DNA from: Balaenoptera acutorostrata
Lineage: Eukaryota > Chordata > Mammalia > Artiodactyla > Balaenopteridae
Direction of reading: 5' to 3'
Length of the DNA: 64,000 nt
Assembly: GCF_949987535.1 (NCBI RefSeq)
Contig: NC_080075.1
Span: 40,519,036-40,583,035, forward strand
The translations under genes and the position numbers were made by a program. A model generated the notes under the pieces. That model saw nothing but the letters and a program-made list of their open reading frames with translations, made no database searches and was not told the origin of the DNA. This document shows, piece by piece, positions 11,736 through 23,084 of this stretch (positions are counted from its first letter, which is position 1; each line of letters starts with the position of its first letter).

Positions 11736-13470
11736 TTCATTCATTCATTCATTCACTCACTCAATTGATACTATCTACCAAGCGTTGTCTAGGAACTGTA
11801 GTAAAAAAAAAAAAGAAAAAATCTGCCTTAGTGGAGTTTTCAGAATAGTAGGAAGAGACAGACAAATAAAATAATTAAGTAAAACAGACAGCATGTTAGG
11901 TAGAGAGAAACGCTGTGGAGAAAAATGAAAGTAGGGAAGAAGGATGGAAGGGGCAAGTGAAAGTAACAATTTTCAACAGGTTAATCAGAGAAAAGTGTCA
12001 ATGAGCAGGTGATGAGAGAAGACTGTAAGGAGGTGAATCAGATATTTTAAAACATGGGAAGAGCTTCCTAGGGAGATGGACCAGCAACTGGAAAGGTGCT
12101 GAGGCAGTTAGATAACAACAATGCCAATGTGGCTGGAGCAGAGTGGTCAAAGAGAAGAGCAGCAGGAGATAAGACTAGAGAAAACACGGAGGGCCCAATC
12201 ATATGAGGCTCTGGCAGCCCATTCCAAAGATTTTGGTTTGTAATTTGAGTGAGATGGGAAGTCACTGGAGGATTTTAAGCAGAGGAATGATGAAGTTATT
12301 TTTTTGACTCTAGCAAATGTATTCAGAATAGGTTTCAGATGTAAGAGAGGAAACAGGGAGACCAGTAAGCTACTGCAATTATCCTGTGGAGAGCTAATGG
12401 TGACTTGGCTTGGGGTGGTAGAAAAGTGGTACAAAGTAGTCAGATTCCATACATTTTTTCATAGTTTCAAGACAGAATCAATAAGGTTTTCTGTCTGATT
12501 GTATGAAAGAAAGTACCCAAGGATGATTCTAAGGCTTTCGCCCTTGAGCAAGTACATAAAAGGAATTGCTATTAACAGATATGAGGCACAACTGCTGAAG
12601 GATCAAGTTTGGAAAATAAGATTAGGAACTCAGTTTTATACACATTAAATCTAAGTTGCCTTTTAGATATTCAAGTGTAGGTGTTTAAATAGGCAGCTGG
12701 ATGTACGTGCCGGGAGTTATAAATTTGGGAATCATCAGCATGCAGGTGATACTTAAAACTTGGATGTGATCCCAAAGGAGTGAGGAGAGAGAGAAAGAGA
12801 GAGAGGGAGAGAGGGAGGGGGAAAGAGAGAGAGAGAGAGATAAAGGCTCAAGAACTGAACCTTGGAGCACAACAATAACAGGTCCAGGAAATGAGGAGGA
12901 ACCAGCAAAGAGGGGTCAGTAAAGCAGAAGGAAAACCAGAGGCGTGTGGTATTCTGAAAGTCTAGAGGAGAAAATGTTTTAAGGAGAAAGGAACAATCAT
13001 CTGTCCCAAATCTTGGTAACAGATCAAAGAGGATGAGATCTGGAAAATGACCCCTGGATTTAACAAAGCAGAAGCCATTACTGACTTCACAAGAGCAGTT
13101 TCAGTGGAGTGACAAGGGTAAACACCTGACTGGATTAGCATGGACTCAAGAAAGAATAAGAAGAAAGAAACTGAGCTAGCAAGTACATTCAACTCCTCTG
13201 AGGTGTTTTGCTGAAAGAGAAAGAGAGAAATAGGTTGGTGCTAGTGGGAGAAATAGTGTCAGAAGAGAATTTTTTAAATAAGAGAAAAATATTTTTAGGC
13301 TGATGAGAAATATCCAGTTAAGAGGGAAAATTTAATGATGCAGAAGAGAAATAACTGCTAGAGTAATGTCCTTAACAGTACAAAAGGAGACAGATTGGCC
13401 TTTGCTCGGAGCACAGACCATTCTTCCATAATAATAGGAAAGTAGCTAAAGTATACAAGTGCAGGTGCAT
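11736..13470 (-). mobile_element. Decayed L2 LINE, 3' half of ORF2 with 3' end
   Basis: The left edge is a (attc)n run, the antisense L2 tail. The body matches antisense L2 in order: 'gtggctggagcagagtgg', 'gagatgggaagtcactgg', 'gaggaaccagcaaagagg', 'gagcagtttcagtggagtg'. On the minus strand around 12870-12685 the reverse-transcriptase motif remnants can be seen: a LQGSVLEPLSL-like run (the PQG block), then, across a frame break, the position of the catalytic YADD loop, now reading CMLMIPKFI. The GA-rich stretch 12782-12842 has expanded inside it. It is frameshifted throughout and dead. Confidence 0.8.
12782..12842. repeat. GA-rich polypurine tract
   Basis: Imperfect (GA)n with GGGA units lies inside the L2 remnant. 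It encodes only a Ser-Leu-Pro low-complexity frame on the opposite strand. Confidence 0.9.
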
Positions 13471-13487
13471 GTCAGGGAGCAGATTTA

Positions 13488-13568
13488 ACACATGAAGAAA
13501 CTGAGGCACAGACTGGCCCAAGATCACACAGCAAGTAGGTGGCAAAAGTTGGATTTGAACCCAGGAAG
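13488..13568 (-). repeat. MIR SINE core
   Basis: 'gaagaaactgaggcacagac', 'aagatcacacagcaagtagg' and 'ggatttgaacccagga' are the well-preserved antisense MIR core. Confidence 0.85.
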
Positions 13569-13648
13569 TGGAACTGAGAAGGGATCAAGATCATGGAAAC
13601 TTATGTCCATGTGAATCTTATCATATCTTGTTAGTTAAAATACCAGCA

Positions 13649-13685
13649 GAATATTATAAGTTAACTATACTTCAATAAAAGATAG
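13649..13685 (+). mobile_element. Ultra-short L1 3'-end insertion
   Basis: About 37 bp ending in the L1 terminus 'aactatacttcaataaaa'. It is flanked by the 10-bp duplication aataccagca at 13639-13648 and 13686-13695. It looks like an L1 insertion truncated almost to its 3' end. Confidence 0.7.
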
Positions 13686-14254
13686 AATACCAGCACAAGG
13701 TATAGGTTTAGCAGCACTAAACTACTCCCACTCCAGCTAAATTGTCAATAACTCCCCCTCTATTCTCTCTTCATTGCCCCCAGATCACAAAACTTCAGGT
13801 GAGGAAAGGGAAGTAGAGACTCACAAGAGACTTAGCACACTACAGCCAAAGGTAAAGAACTGGGTTTTGCTGATTAAAAAACATCTCCAGGGATTCCTCT
13901 ATTCCCCTGCCTATTTCTATGCCTGTTGACAGTCCTAGAACAAAAACTCCACAAAGTAAACAATATCCATTTTGAAAAGTAAATTGCTGCCCATCTTAGA
14001 AAATCTTTAATCAAAACTCTACATAGTCTACATATTTAATTCTGAAGATTTACGACAACTCTAATTCTCATGTACTGTCATGGTAGATCAAGCAATTTCT
14101 CTGGTCTCTTCAAACTTCCCATAATTATATTTTCATAGTCTCCCGATACATTAAAAAAAAAAAAAGACCATAATAACTGAACTTTACTTATTAGCCACGG
14201 CAGAAAAGATAGAGTTTTTGTAAAATTCTGAATGAAAAAAAAAGACCATCAAAG

Positions 14255-14400
14255 AATTTTAGGCCTGAAAATATCTTTAGGAGATCTAAACCAGGTCCAG
14301 ATAAGGAAATTGAAGCAATTAAAGAGTAAATGGCTTGCCTGAAGCCATACTAATAATCAGTAGGAGAACCAACTCCATGATTTTCAAGTTCAGAGTTCTT
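14255..14400 (-). repeat. CR1/L3-like or MIR-like fragment
   Basis: 'aattttaggcctgaaaatat' followed by 'gataaggaaattgaagc' has the antisense L3 end pattern. It is very diverged and MIR cannot be excluded. Confidence 0.45.
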
Positions 14401-16390
14401 CACCCAACCGACATCATAGCCAACTCTATTTCTGATTCACAGAGTAGTCAAGAAAATAGCCTTCTATCCCTAAGGTCTTAACATTTATGTATATGACACA
14501 GAGGTCAAGAGTGGGAAAAGCAGGGAATGTGGAGACCAACTAATAACTGGGCAGGGTTAGAAGGTGGTGATACCACATAATTTCCTCAGGTATCCTAATG
14601 CTGATCCTCTAACAGACCTATTTAAATTCTCAGTCTTGGATCAGGGAATGGTAATTAGACCAATAAACAAACAAAAATACAATCTGCTTAATGAATTAAA
14701 ATCTTTTTTTTTCTTTCTTTTTTTAATAAAAAGAGACGGAAAGGTGCTAGTTCCCAAGCTGCTAGTATGCTGCCATTTTCTGACCATCTATCCAGCATCT
14801 CTTCCCAGCAAGAGAAAAGGTCAAACTAAGACAGAGCTCTGGCTTTCTGATAGTCTTTTTAGGGACTGTACACCTAGCTAAGTTAGGACAGTGTAACAAT
14901 ATCAATTAGTCCAGCTGAGTATCTGGCAATGCCAGCTTTATAATGTTAGCTAATTATTATATACTAGGCAGAAAACAGAACGAGTAAATTTTGCTGGAGA
15001 GGAAACTATGATGTATATAGCAGCAAACATGAAGGAAAAAAAAAAAAACTGTTCCTAGTCAGAAGAGCTTACTACAACTTCTACCTCAAACAGAATTAAA
15101 GAACCTGAAGCTAGAAAAAGAATGAAAAGTCTAATACAGGTAACTAAAAATAGCTGCGGTATTAAACATCTAACTGTACAACTCAACTGAGACAGGAATT
15201 TAGGTTCTTAAGAACTTTACTTTTTAAAAAGCACCTCATATTGGCACTCATCAGCACTACAAGAACCCTGATCAGTTTTTATTCAGAGTAACAGAAAGGA
15301 TTTCCCTAGAAAATAATTTGGTACAAAACACATACAGCTATTTAGCTAGCTCCTTAGTAGAGTCAGGAAAGGCAGGTTATTTAATCATTTGCCAGCATCC
15401 TAGTACAGTTAATGGCAGAAAGGATGAAACCACATTATCCAGTTCTACTCATATATTTTTTTTCACTTTTTAATCATATCACAGATCCTTTAGCAAAGGC
15501 AGACCTAAGGAAAAGGTAACATATCTCAATTTTGAGTAATGACTCTATAAAATGCCTTATTTTCAAATTATTTCATATCATATCTTACCTAAAAGACTTG
15601 TACCTAATATGGAACTAAACGCAGAGTAAATATTCACTTGTTACTTCTGATTCCTATAAAATCAAAATATTTCACTGAAAATTTATAACTGTCATTTAGT
15701 TTTTAAATTGATGATTTTCAATTTATAAAACTGCATCTACCCATATGTTTAAGATGTCACATATAAATTTACCTTAGAGTTGTCCAAATCATGGTCATAA
15801 GTCAAAGCTCTACGACTATACCCACCCCTTCATGATACCATAGCACATTGATAAAGGCTACAGCACAACCATAGAGCAGGGAAGTAGAGGTGGTAACGCC
15901 ATCCAAAAGCTGGTGAGGACTTTCAAGCTCTTGTTTCCCTTTGGAACTCTCCCATCTCTCTGTGAGTTTAAATTTAGAAAACTAGATTTAAGGCAACAGA
16001 CTACTCTGCCATAATTCTTCTTGTCTATCACAATTTCCCTGCTTCCTATTGTCAAACACTGTACTGAAAAATAATTTATTTAAGCATATACAAATCAACT
16101 GCAGCCTGAAAAAAATCTGTCATAAATGCCATGACTTGAGGATAAGAGGTGGGGAAGCTGCATATTGGGATAATTACTCATGGTAATTATTTTCTCGATA
16201 AAAAATGATTCAGCAATGAGTTCTTTATATATTTAACTAGAAAAATAGACATGTACCCAAAGAAAGTGAGCAATAAATGGAAAACTAAACTTTAAATTAA
16301 ATAAGGCAATGTGCCTTATTATTTTACTGTCTAATCTGTTATCCGGGTGTCAGTTATAAATTTCAATCCACCAATATAAAAAAAGTAGAT

Positions 16391-16431
16391 AATCAACTAT
16401 ACTTCAATAAAATAATTTTTTAAAAGGTAGA
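16391..16431 (+). mobile_element. Ultra-short L1 3'-end insertion
   Basis: About 41 bp containing 'atcaactatacttcaataaa' and an AT tail. It is flanked by aaaaagtagat (16380-16390) and aaaaggtagat (16432-16442), a near-perfect 11-bp duplication. Confidence 0.7.
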
Positions 16432-17190
16432 TATACTCAGAATCAGGCAAGATAAACAATAAGTTATACAGATGACCAAAGAAAATTAATTACTGCGTAG
16501 TTCAAACTCTTTCCAGAAACACAGTTAAAAGTAAAAACTATACTGTTTTCTGGCCAATGGTTGCAGAAATCTGTTTTCTCCCTAAGTGATTTCAATGGGA
16601 CTTAGCAAGCAAATAATATTTCAAAGGAAAAATGTCAGAAAACAGAAGAGTTTTTCAGAAGAAAACAATGGTTCTAGTCTGTGGATTCAATATAACTGAT
16701 AGCTAATTTTAAAAAATAATAGCTGGGAACAATTTTCTTTTTTTTAAGAATTCCAAAATGCCATGGATCTCAAGCTTCTCAAGATTAAAAAATAAAGTTA
16801 TTTGTTTAATTTTCACAATAATATCATTATTTCTTTCATAGCTTCTGGAACTGATTTTTATGTCCTTATTTAGCTGCTGTGAACAATTTACAGAACAGCA
16901 TTTCACATATACATGAACATATTATGTATATGCTATAATAAACAACACATTGTAAGTTCTCATAAACTTTTCAAAAGTACATCTATAATGTTTCAAGAGA
17001 AAATACAATGATTCTAAAATATCCAGAAGGGATTTGAAATATTAAGAGCATCACAACTGGAAAATTAGTCCAATAAGAAATAGTTCCTTCTAGAAAATAT
17101 TATATTTTGAGAAAAATCAACCTGTAGCCTATGTTTGTATTTCACCTTCTGGATTCAATCAATATTTGATACAATATAAAAAAGAATCTG

Positions 17191-17486
17191 GGGCTTCCCT
17201 GGTGGCGCAGTGGTTGGGAGTCTGCCTGCCAATGCAGGGGACACGGGTTTGAGCCCTGGTCTGGGAAGATCCCACAGGGCGCGGAGCGGCTGGGCCTGTG
17301 AGCCACAACTACTGAGCCTGCGCGTCTGGAGCCTGTGCTCCGCAACGGGAGAGGCCGCAACAGTGAGAGGCCCACGCACCGCGATGAAGAGTGGCCCCCG
17401 CTTGCCACAACTGGAGAAAGCCCTCGCACAGAAACGAAGACCCAACACAGCTAAAACAAATAAATAAATAAAGTTATAAAAAAAAA
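17191..17486 (+). mobile_element. CHR SINE, long GC-rich type
   Basis: Full head, body and A-tail. A target duplication of about 10 bp (aaagaatctg) lies at both ends. With the next SINE, about 130 bp away in reverse orientation, it forms an inverted pair. Confidence 0.95.
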
Positions 17487-17615
17487 AAAGAATCTGGACC
17501 TAAAAGTTATTTGACTTTCAAAAATGTAATTAAATTAAAAGTATATGTAATTTCAAATATGGGTATTCTGAATTGACCTTTAATCTACAGCATTTCATTA
17601 TGCTTCATAATGTTT

Positions 17616-17962
17616 TTTTTTTTTTTTTTTTTTTAAAGGATTTTCTTATTTATTTATTTATTTATTTATTTATTTTTGGCTGTGTTGGGTCTTCGGTTCG
17701 TGCGAGGGCTTTCTCCAGTTGCGGCAAGCGGGGGCCACTCTTCATCGCGGTGCGGGGACCGCTCTTCATCGCGGTGCGCGGGCCTCTCACTATCGCGGCC
17801 TCTCTCGTTGCGGAGCACAGGCTCCAGACGCGCAGGCTCAGTAGTTGTGGCTCACGGGCCCAGCTGCTCCGCGGCATGTGGGATCCTCCCAGACCAGGGC
17901 TCGAACCCGTGTCCCCTGCATTAGCAGGCAGACTCTCAACCACTGCGCCACCAGGGAAGCCC
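17616..17962 (-). mobile_element. CHR SINE with internal 24-bp duplication
   Basis: Reverse-orientation copy with its T-tract at the left end and the head (complement of gggcttccctgg) at the right. Target duplication cataatgtttt lies at 17605-17615 and 17963-17973. The block ctcttcatcgcggtgcg occurs twice, at 17738-17754 and 17762-17778, which sister copies do not show. It is sense relative to EHBP1. Confidence 0.95.
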
Positions 17963-18239
17963 CATAATGTTTTAAGAAAACAATTAGTATCTAGTTTCTA
18001 AAAGAGGGAAATCATTTTTGTTGATAGCTAAAAACATTTAGGGTCGATTTCTAATGTTTATAGTTATATTCAGATTCTTCTATCATACTTAGTGGATGGC
18101 CTAATATTGTTCCTTTTCACAAAAGCTTAAGACCCACTGAGCAAAACTGACAGAAGACCCTAAGTCTATTTTTAGAACCCCTTCTCATAAATAGATAAGA
18201 AAATATTACATGTCCAAAATATAATGCCCCCAAACTACA

Positions 18240-18895
18240 AATGTATGCTTTGAAGAAAATGCTATTCATGAGGTAAGCAACTGGACCTTTCCTATATTGC
18301 TGGTGGGGGTATATTAAAAGTTCAAAATGTACGTACCCTATTACCCATTGATTACATTCCAAGTTATTCGCCCAAGAGAAAACATTTGTCCCCCAAAACA
18401 CTTGAACAGTAATGTTTACAACAGATTTATTCACAATAGTTGAATACTCAGAATATTCACTGGAAACAAATCAAATGTTCATCAACAGATGTATAAAAAA
18501 TCAAACTGCAGTACATGCACATGATGGAATACTGCTCAGCAATGAAAAAAGTTAACTACCAATATTCACAATAGCATGAATAAATCTCGAAAACATGCTG
18601 CACAAAAGAAACCAGACATAAAATAGTACTTTTGTATGATTCTATTTATGTGAAATTTAAGAACAGGTAAAAATAGCCTATGGTGATTGAAAAATCAGAA
18701 TAGTAGTTGCCTCTAAGGATTGGGAATTGACTGGAAGAGGACTCAAAGGAAAAAGGTGATGAAAATAGTCTATATCTTGATAGGAGTGGTAATTATACAA
18801 CTATATATTGATCAAAACTCATAAAATTGTGTAATTAACATCTGTGACTTATACCGTATATACATTTTAATTCAATAAAAATAAAATTTAAAAAG
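18240..18895 (+). mobile_element. Old L1 ORF2 C-terminal end and 3' UTR
   Basis: 'gcaactggacctttcctat', 'catcaacagatgtataaaaa', 'gatggaatactgctcagc' and 'gtgtaattaacatctgtgac' follow the order of L1 3' sequence. It has no open frame and is diverged. Confidence 0.75.
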
Positions 18896-19118
18896 ATGCC
18901 CTTAAAAAATTTTAAATTCTGAAATTTAATTAAAATTTAATTTCAGTTAAAATGAATAAATTTTTCTTTATATAAGCCTACTTACGGAAAAACCAACATT
19001 CAATAAACATGCTTGTAGTTATTGTATGCTTATAAAAATATACTCACACTTACTTGTCTATAGATTGGAATTTTTAAAATATCTAGATTTGTTATTAAAC
19101 ATTTTAAAATTCTGTTCT

Positions 19119-19474
19119 GGGCTTCCCTGGTGGCGCAGTGGTTAAGAATCCGCCTGCCAATACAGGGGACAGGGGTTTCAGCCCTGGTCCAGGTAGATCC
19201 CACGTGCCGTGGAGCAACTAAGTCTGTGAGCCACAACTACTGAGCCTGTGCTCTAGAGCCTGCGAGCCACAACTACTGAGCCCGTGTGCCGCAACTACTG
19301 AAGCCCATGCGCCTAGAACCTGTGCTCTGCAACAAGAGAAGCCACCGCAATGAGAAGCCCATGCACCGCAATGAACAGTAGCCCCCGTTTGTCACACCTA
19401 GAGAAAGCCCACGTGCAGCAACGAAGACCCAACACAGCCAAAAATTTTTTTAAAAATTTATAAATAAATAAATA
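19119..19474 (+). mobile_element. CHR SINE, extended type
   Basis: The body carries extra 'ccacaactactgagcc' repeats and the 'gaagccaccgcaatgag' version. A near-perfect duplication, aaaattctgttc / aaaattctcttc, flanks it. It starts about 470 bp downstream of the 58-bp EHBP1 exon in gene direction. Confidence 0.92.
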
Positions 19475-19946
19475 AAATTCTCTTCCACTCCCCACAAAGC
19501 CATAAGAACAAAAAATTAAAACCTTTCAAAAATCCAACTCCTCTTCAGTAACCCAGCAATGGACTCAGATAACTCATCATTCCTTATGTGTGTCCTAACT
19601 TCATCCTCTTGGAATCTGAATAAAGTAATCCTAGGTATAATGTTGTAAGTGATATTTATTTAATCATTATTTCATGATATCCTAGCACAGAGAAGTTAAA
19701 TAACTATTATGTTATTCAAGGCTACCAAATCCAAAATAACTCAGGTAACTGGCTCCTGCTTTAGGAACTGCAGTAACAAGATTACATACAGTGCCTGATC
19801 AATCATTTTAGTACATTAGATAATAAGAAATACCCAAAATATCAAGTAATATTTTAAAATATTCTTCACTGGGACCAGAGAAGCTTAATAATTTGACCAA
19901 AGGTCAAATTCAACATTTGGGTAAGAAATTTAGAAAACAGACAAAC

Positions 19947-20004
19947 CTTGGAAGACTTCCTTCGGCTTCTTCTCGTCCAAACTACCACCAGTTTATCTGG
20001 TTGC
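19947..20004 (-). CDS. EHBP1: EHBP1 coding exon, first of three in the window (NT-C2 domain)
   Basis: On the minus strand the exon is preceded by a pyrimidine-rich acceptor ending ttggcag and followed by gtttgt. It is 58 bp: one base completing a split codon (TG|G, Trp), then 19 codons reading QPDKLVVVWTRRSRRKSSK, ending in phase 0. The residues match my recall of human EHBP1, about residues 36-54. The paralogue EHBP1L1 differs here (a RRNRR-type stretch), which favours EHBP1. The segment is a strand of the N-terminal C2 domain, which binds membrane lipid. The full protein also has a CH domain, NPF motifs for EHD proteins and a C-terminal bMERB domain that binds Rab8/Rab10, linking endocytic recycling to actin. 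The donor gtttgt is weaker than gtaagt. Because 58 is not a multiple of three, skipping this exon would shift the frame. Confidence 0.95.
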
Positions 20005-20324
20005 CTGCCAAATAAGAAAAAGATAACGTATAATTTAAGTTATCTTAAATCAAATAATAAAATTTAGTTCTAGCGCCTTTAAAAGAATGAAAAATCATCT
20101 GCTTTAGATTACATAGAACCGTTGCACTTACAATAAAGCTCTATAAATTATTCATATATAGATGTTGAATACAGATATGATCTAATTTAAATGACTAATA
20201 TTTCATCCGCACGTTTTTCTAAAAATACTTTACCAAGTAAATTCATTGGGACAAACCAAGTAAAATAAAATACACTATTTTAAAAGGAAAAGCATACATA
20301 TATCTCCTTTAAAACAATACTATA

Positions 20325-20626
20325 GGGCTTCCCTGGTGGCGCAGTGGCTGAGAATCTGCCTGCCAATGCAGGGGACATGGGTTCGAGCCCTGGTCTGGGA
20401 AGATCCCACATGCCGCGGAGCAACTGGGCCCGTGAGCCACAACTACTGAGCCTGCGCGTCTGGAGCCTGTGCTCCGCAACAAGAGAGGCCGCGATAGTGA
20501 GAGGCCCGCGCACCGCGATGAGGAGTGGCCCCTGCTTGCCGCAACTAGAGAAAGCCCTCGCACAGAAACGAAGGCCCAACACAACCAAAAATAAATAAAT
20601 AAATATAAAAATAAAAAAAAAAAAAA
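20325..20626 (+). mobile_element. CHR SINE, long GC-rich type
   Basis: Full copy with the perfect 15-bp target duplication taaaacaatactata at 20310-20324 and 20627-20641. It lies about 320 bp upstream of the 58-bp exon in gene direction, in the same orientation as the SINE on the other side of that exon. Confidence 0.96.
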
Positions 20627-21194
20627 TAAAACAATACTATATTTCTAACACATTATCCACTTTAATTTAGAGAAAATAAGCATAAAAATGATACTTCCAA
20701 AATAATTTAAATCTGTGGTTTACACTACTCTTGCATCTCTGTATCTTATGAACAATGCTTATGGTTTTCAAAACCTTTTTATAATCAATCATCTCAACTA
20801 TCTTCATAAAAACAATACAATACCAAAAAATAGGCAAGGTACATTCTGGCAAAGTTACATAACTCATCGAAAGTTCTGGCAAAACCAAGACCAAATGAAA
20901 TACAGGTCTTCTAATTCTCATACCTCTCTTCTTTATCTTCTGCCAACATAAAGTTAAAAACAAAACAAACTCACGTTTTCAGCTAATACAACTAAGTTCT
21001 CTTTAATGCTTAGGGAAAACATAAAGACTATGATTATCAGTTCTTTTACTTAGATTTTTATTTTTAAAAATCTTAGATAAAAGCTTTTTAACCAAGAAAT
21101 GAATGATATTACTTATCTCAGTGACCTTCACCACTTTTCTCTGTCTCCTTCATTTTACCCTGGTATCTTTCATTATCAGCAGATGACCCGTCCT

Positions 21195-21242
21195 ATTTAA
21201 CTACCTACCTACCTACTTACCTTCCTACCTACATACATATAT
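21195..21242. repeat. (CTAC)n-like microsatellite
   Basis: Imperfect CTAC/CTTC tetranucleotides run into acatacatata. Confidence 0.85.
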
Positions 21243-21443
21243 TATAAAAGGTCACCAGCCATAAACTCCTGATCCAGTGATTTATCTAGAAACCTGTCCA
21301 AAGAGTGACAGTTGTCTAATGAAAAATATTACTGAGGAGCTGACCCTGAATGTAGTACAGAGAAATAAAGTGATAATATTTTTAAAGAAGGTAAGAGACA
21401 TAGAAGATAGATTGAGAAGTACACACACCTAATAGAAATTCTA

Positions 21444-21775
21444 GGGCTTCCCTGGTGGTGCAGTGGTTAAGAATCCGCCTGCCAATGCAGGGGACATGGG
21501 TTCAAGCCCTGGTCTGGGAAGATCCCACATGCCGCAGAGCATCTAATCCCGTGCGCCACAACTACTGAGCCTGCGCTCTAGAGCCCATGAGCCACAACTA
21601 CTGAAGCCCGCATGCCTACAGCCCGTGCTCCGCAACAAGAGAAGCCACCGCAATGAGAAGCCTGCGCACCACAATGAAAGAGTAGTCCCCACTCGCCACA
21701 ACTAGAGAAAGCCCGCGCACAGCAACAAAGACCCAAAGCAGCCAAAAATAAATAAATAAATTTATTAAAAAAGAA
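21444..21775 (+). mobile_element. CHR SINE, extended type
   Basis: The head is intact. The extended 'actactgaagcccgcatgcc' body is present. Target duplication agaaattcta lies at 21434-21443 and 21776-21785. Confidence 0.94.
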
Positions 21776-21889
21776 AGAAATTCTAGAAGTTTAGAATAGT
21801 GGGAATGGCAGAGGCAATACTGAGAAAAGGCTAAGAATGTTCCAATAAACATAGGAGTCCTTAGGTTGAAAATATATATTAACAAATAA

Positions 21890-22420
21890 ACAGGATAAAT
21901 AAAAAACTAATCTATATCTAAATACCTTGCAATCAAACTACGGAACAGCAAGAATAAAGAGAAAAATCATAAAAGAAAAGATAGGTTACCAGCAAAGGCA
22001 TAATTATGCTGACAGCAACTTCTTAGCAGCAACAGCACCCAAAATACAATGAAGCTAATGATCTTCAAGTGCTAAGGGAAAACAGATGCCATCCTGGAGT
22101 TTCATATTGGCTAAACTACCATTTAAGAAATGGTTTTAGACATAAAAGACTAAGAGTTTACAATGTATATAACCCAGCTAAATACAGGAAGGAGGAGGAT
22201 GCAAGAAGCAATATAAATGTGGTAAAATGTTAATACTTGTTCATTTTCGGTGATAGGACCTAAAGAAAACAAGAGTAGACAAAAAAACAAAGTAAGGTTC
22301 CAATGAAAACTATTTCATCAAGGCATCTTCTAAACAAATGCAGTGTGTTTCTGATGGTGATAGTAACCAGCATAGTATAAAAAAGAAAAATGGTGGTTCT
22401 CCACCCAAGACTAAACCAGT
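21890..22420 (+). repeat. Possible old L1 ORF1-region fragment
   Basis: 'cagcaacagcacccaaaata', 'gatgccatcctggagtttc' and 'taagaaatggttttagacat' resemble L1 ORF1-region text. It is too diverged to translate, so this call is tentative. Confidence 0.4.
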
Positions 22421-23084
22421 TCCCAAAGACTGTCAGGCTTTGAAGACAACAATTGTAAAAACCAGTAGCTTGCTTTGGTGAATCTTTCCAGCGTGAGATG
22501 TTGGGAGCAGGAACCAGATGCCAAAGTGCTAAATTACAGATGAAATAGAAGAAAGTTTCTATCAAACATCAGAGTGTTCATCTAAGAATCTGAACCAATG
22601 GAGAAACAAACAAAACCTTGTTCAACACACAGAGAAATAGAACAGGACAAATGACATGAAGATGGGGAGCAGTATAGCAACATGACAACAGAGCTGGGCA
22701 GAGGGTATGATCAATGATGGCAGCTTAACAGCAGAGGGACTGAATAGCCAACCAGTGCAAGCTACCTTGTTTGAAAGCATTGGTGGCTTGCTGGAACACT
22801 TTACCTAGATTACTACACTAAACTTTTTACTATGTTCTCACCTCCACATTTCCAGCCCAACCTCAACTCTTAATTATATTTCTGCAATACTTCTTTAGAA
22901 ATGCTATAAAGATCTTACCGATTTTCCTTATTATCCTTACTGGGCTCTTATACTGAAGGTACTACAGACTGGCACTTGAAGGTTGAATTTCACAGATTCA
23001 TTTGACCTAAATAGTATTCAATTTTAGTTTAAATTTAAACTTTAAAAAACATTTCTTACTTAAATGCCTTTAAACAAGGTCCAT

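Larger units (their letters stand above)
10925..19946 (-). other. EHBP1: EHBP1 intron between first and second window exons (9,022 bp)
   Basis: It is bounded by gtttgt (19946-19941) and tag (10927-10925) on the minus strand. It holds an (AC)n run, a 1.75 kb L2 remnant, MIR and L3 scraps, two tiny L1 3'-end insertions, an inverted pair of CHR SINEs and one more CHR SINE next to the 58-bp exon. The stretch from about 14.4 to 16.3 kb is unique AT-rich sequence in which I see nothing. Confidence 0.9.

Noticed and set aside
21200..21240. CRISPR-like or telomere-like array
   Set aside because: It is a simple imperfect tetranucleotide repeat with no spacers.
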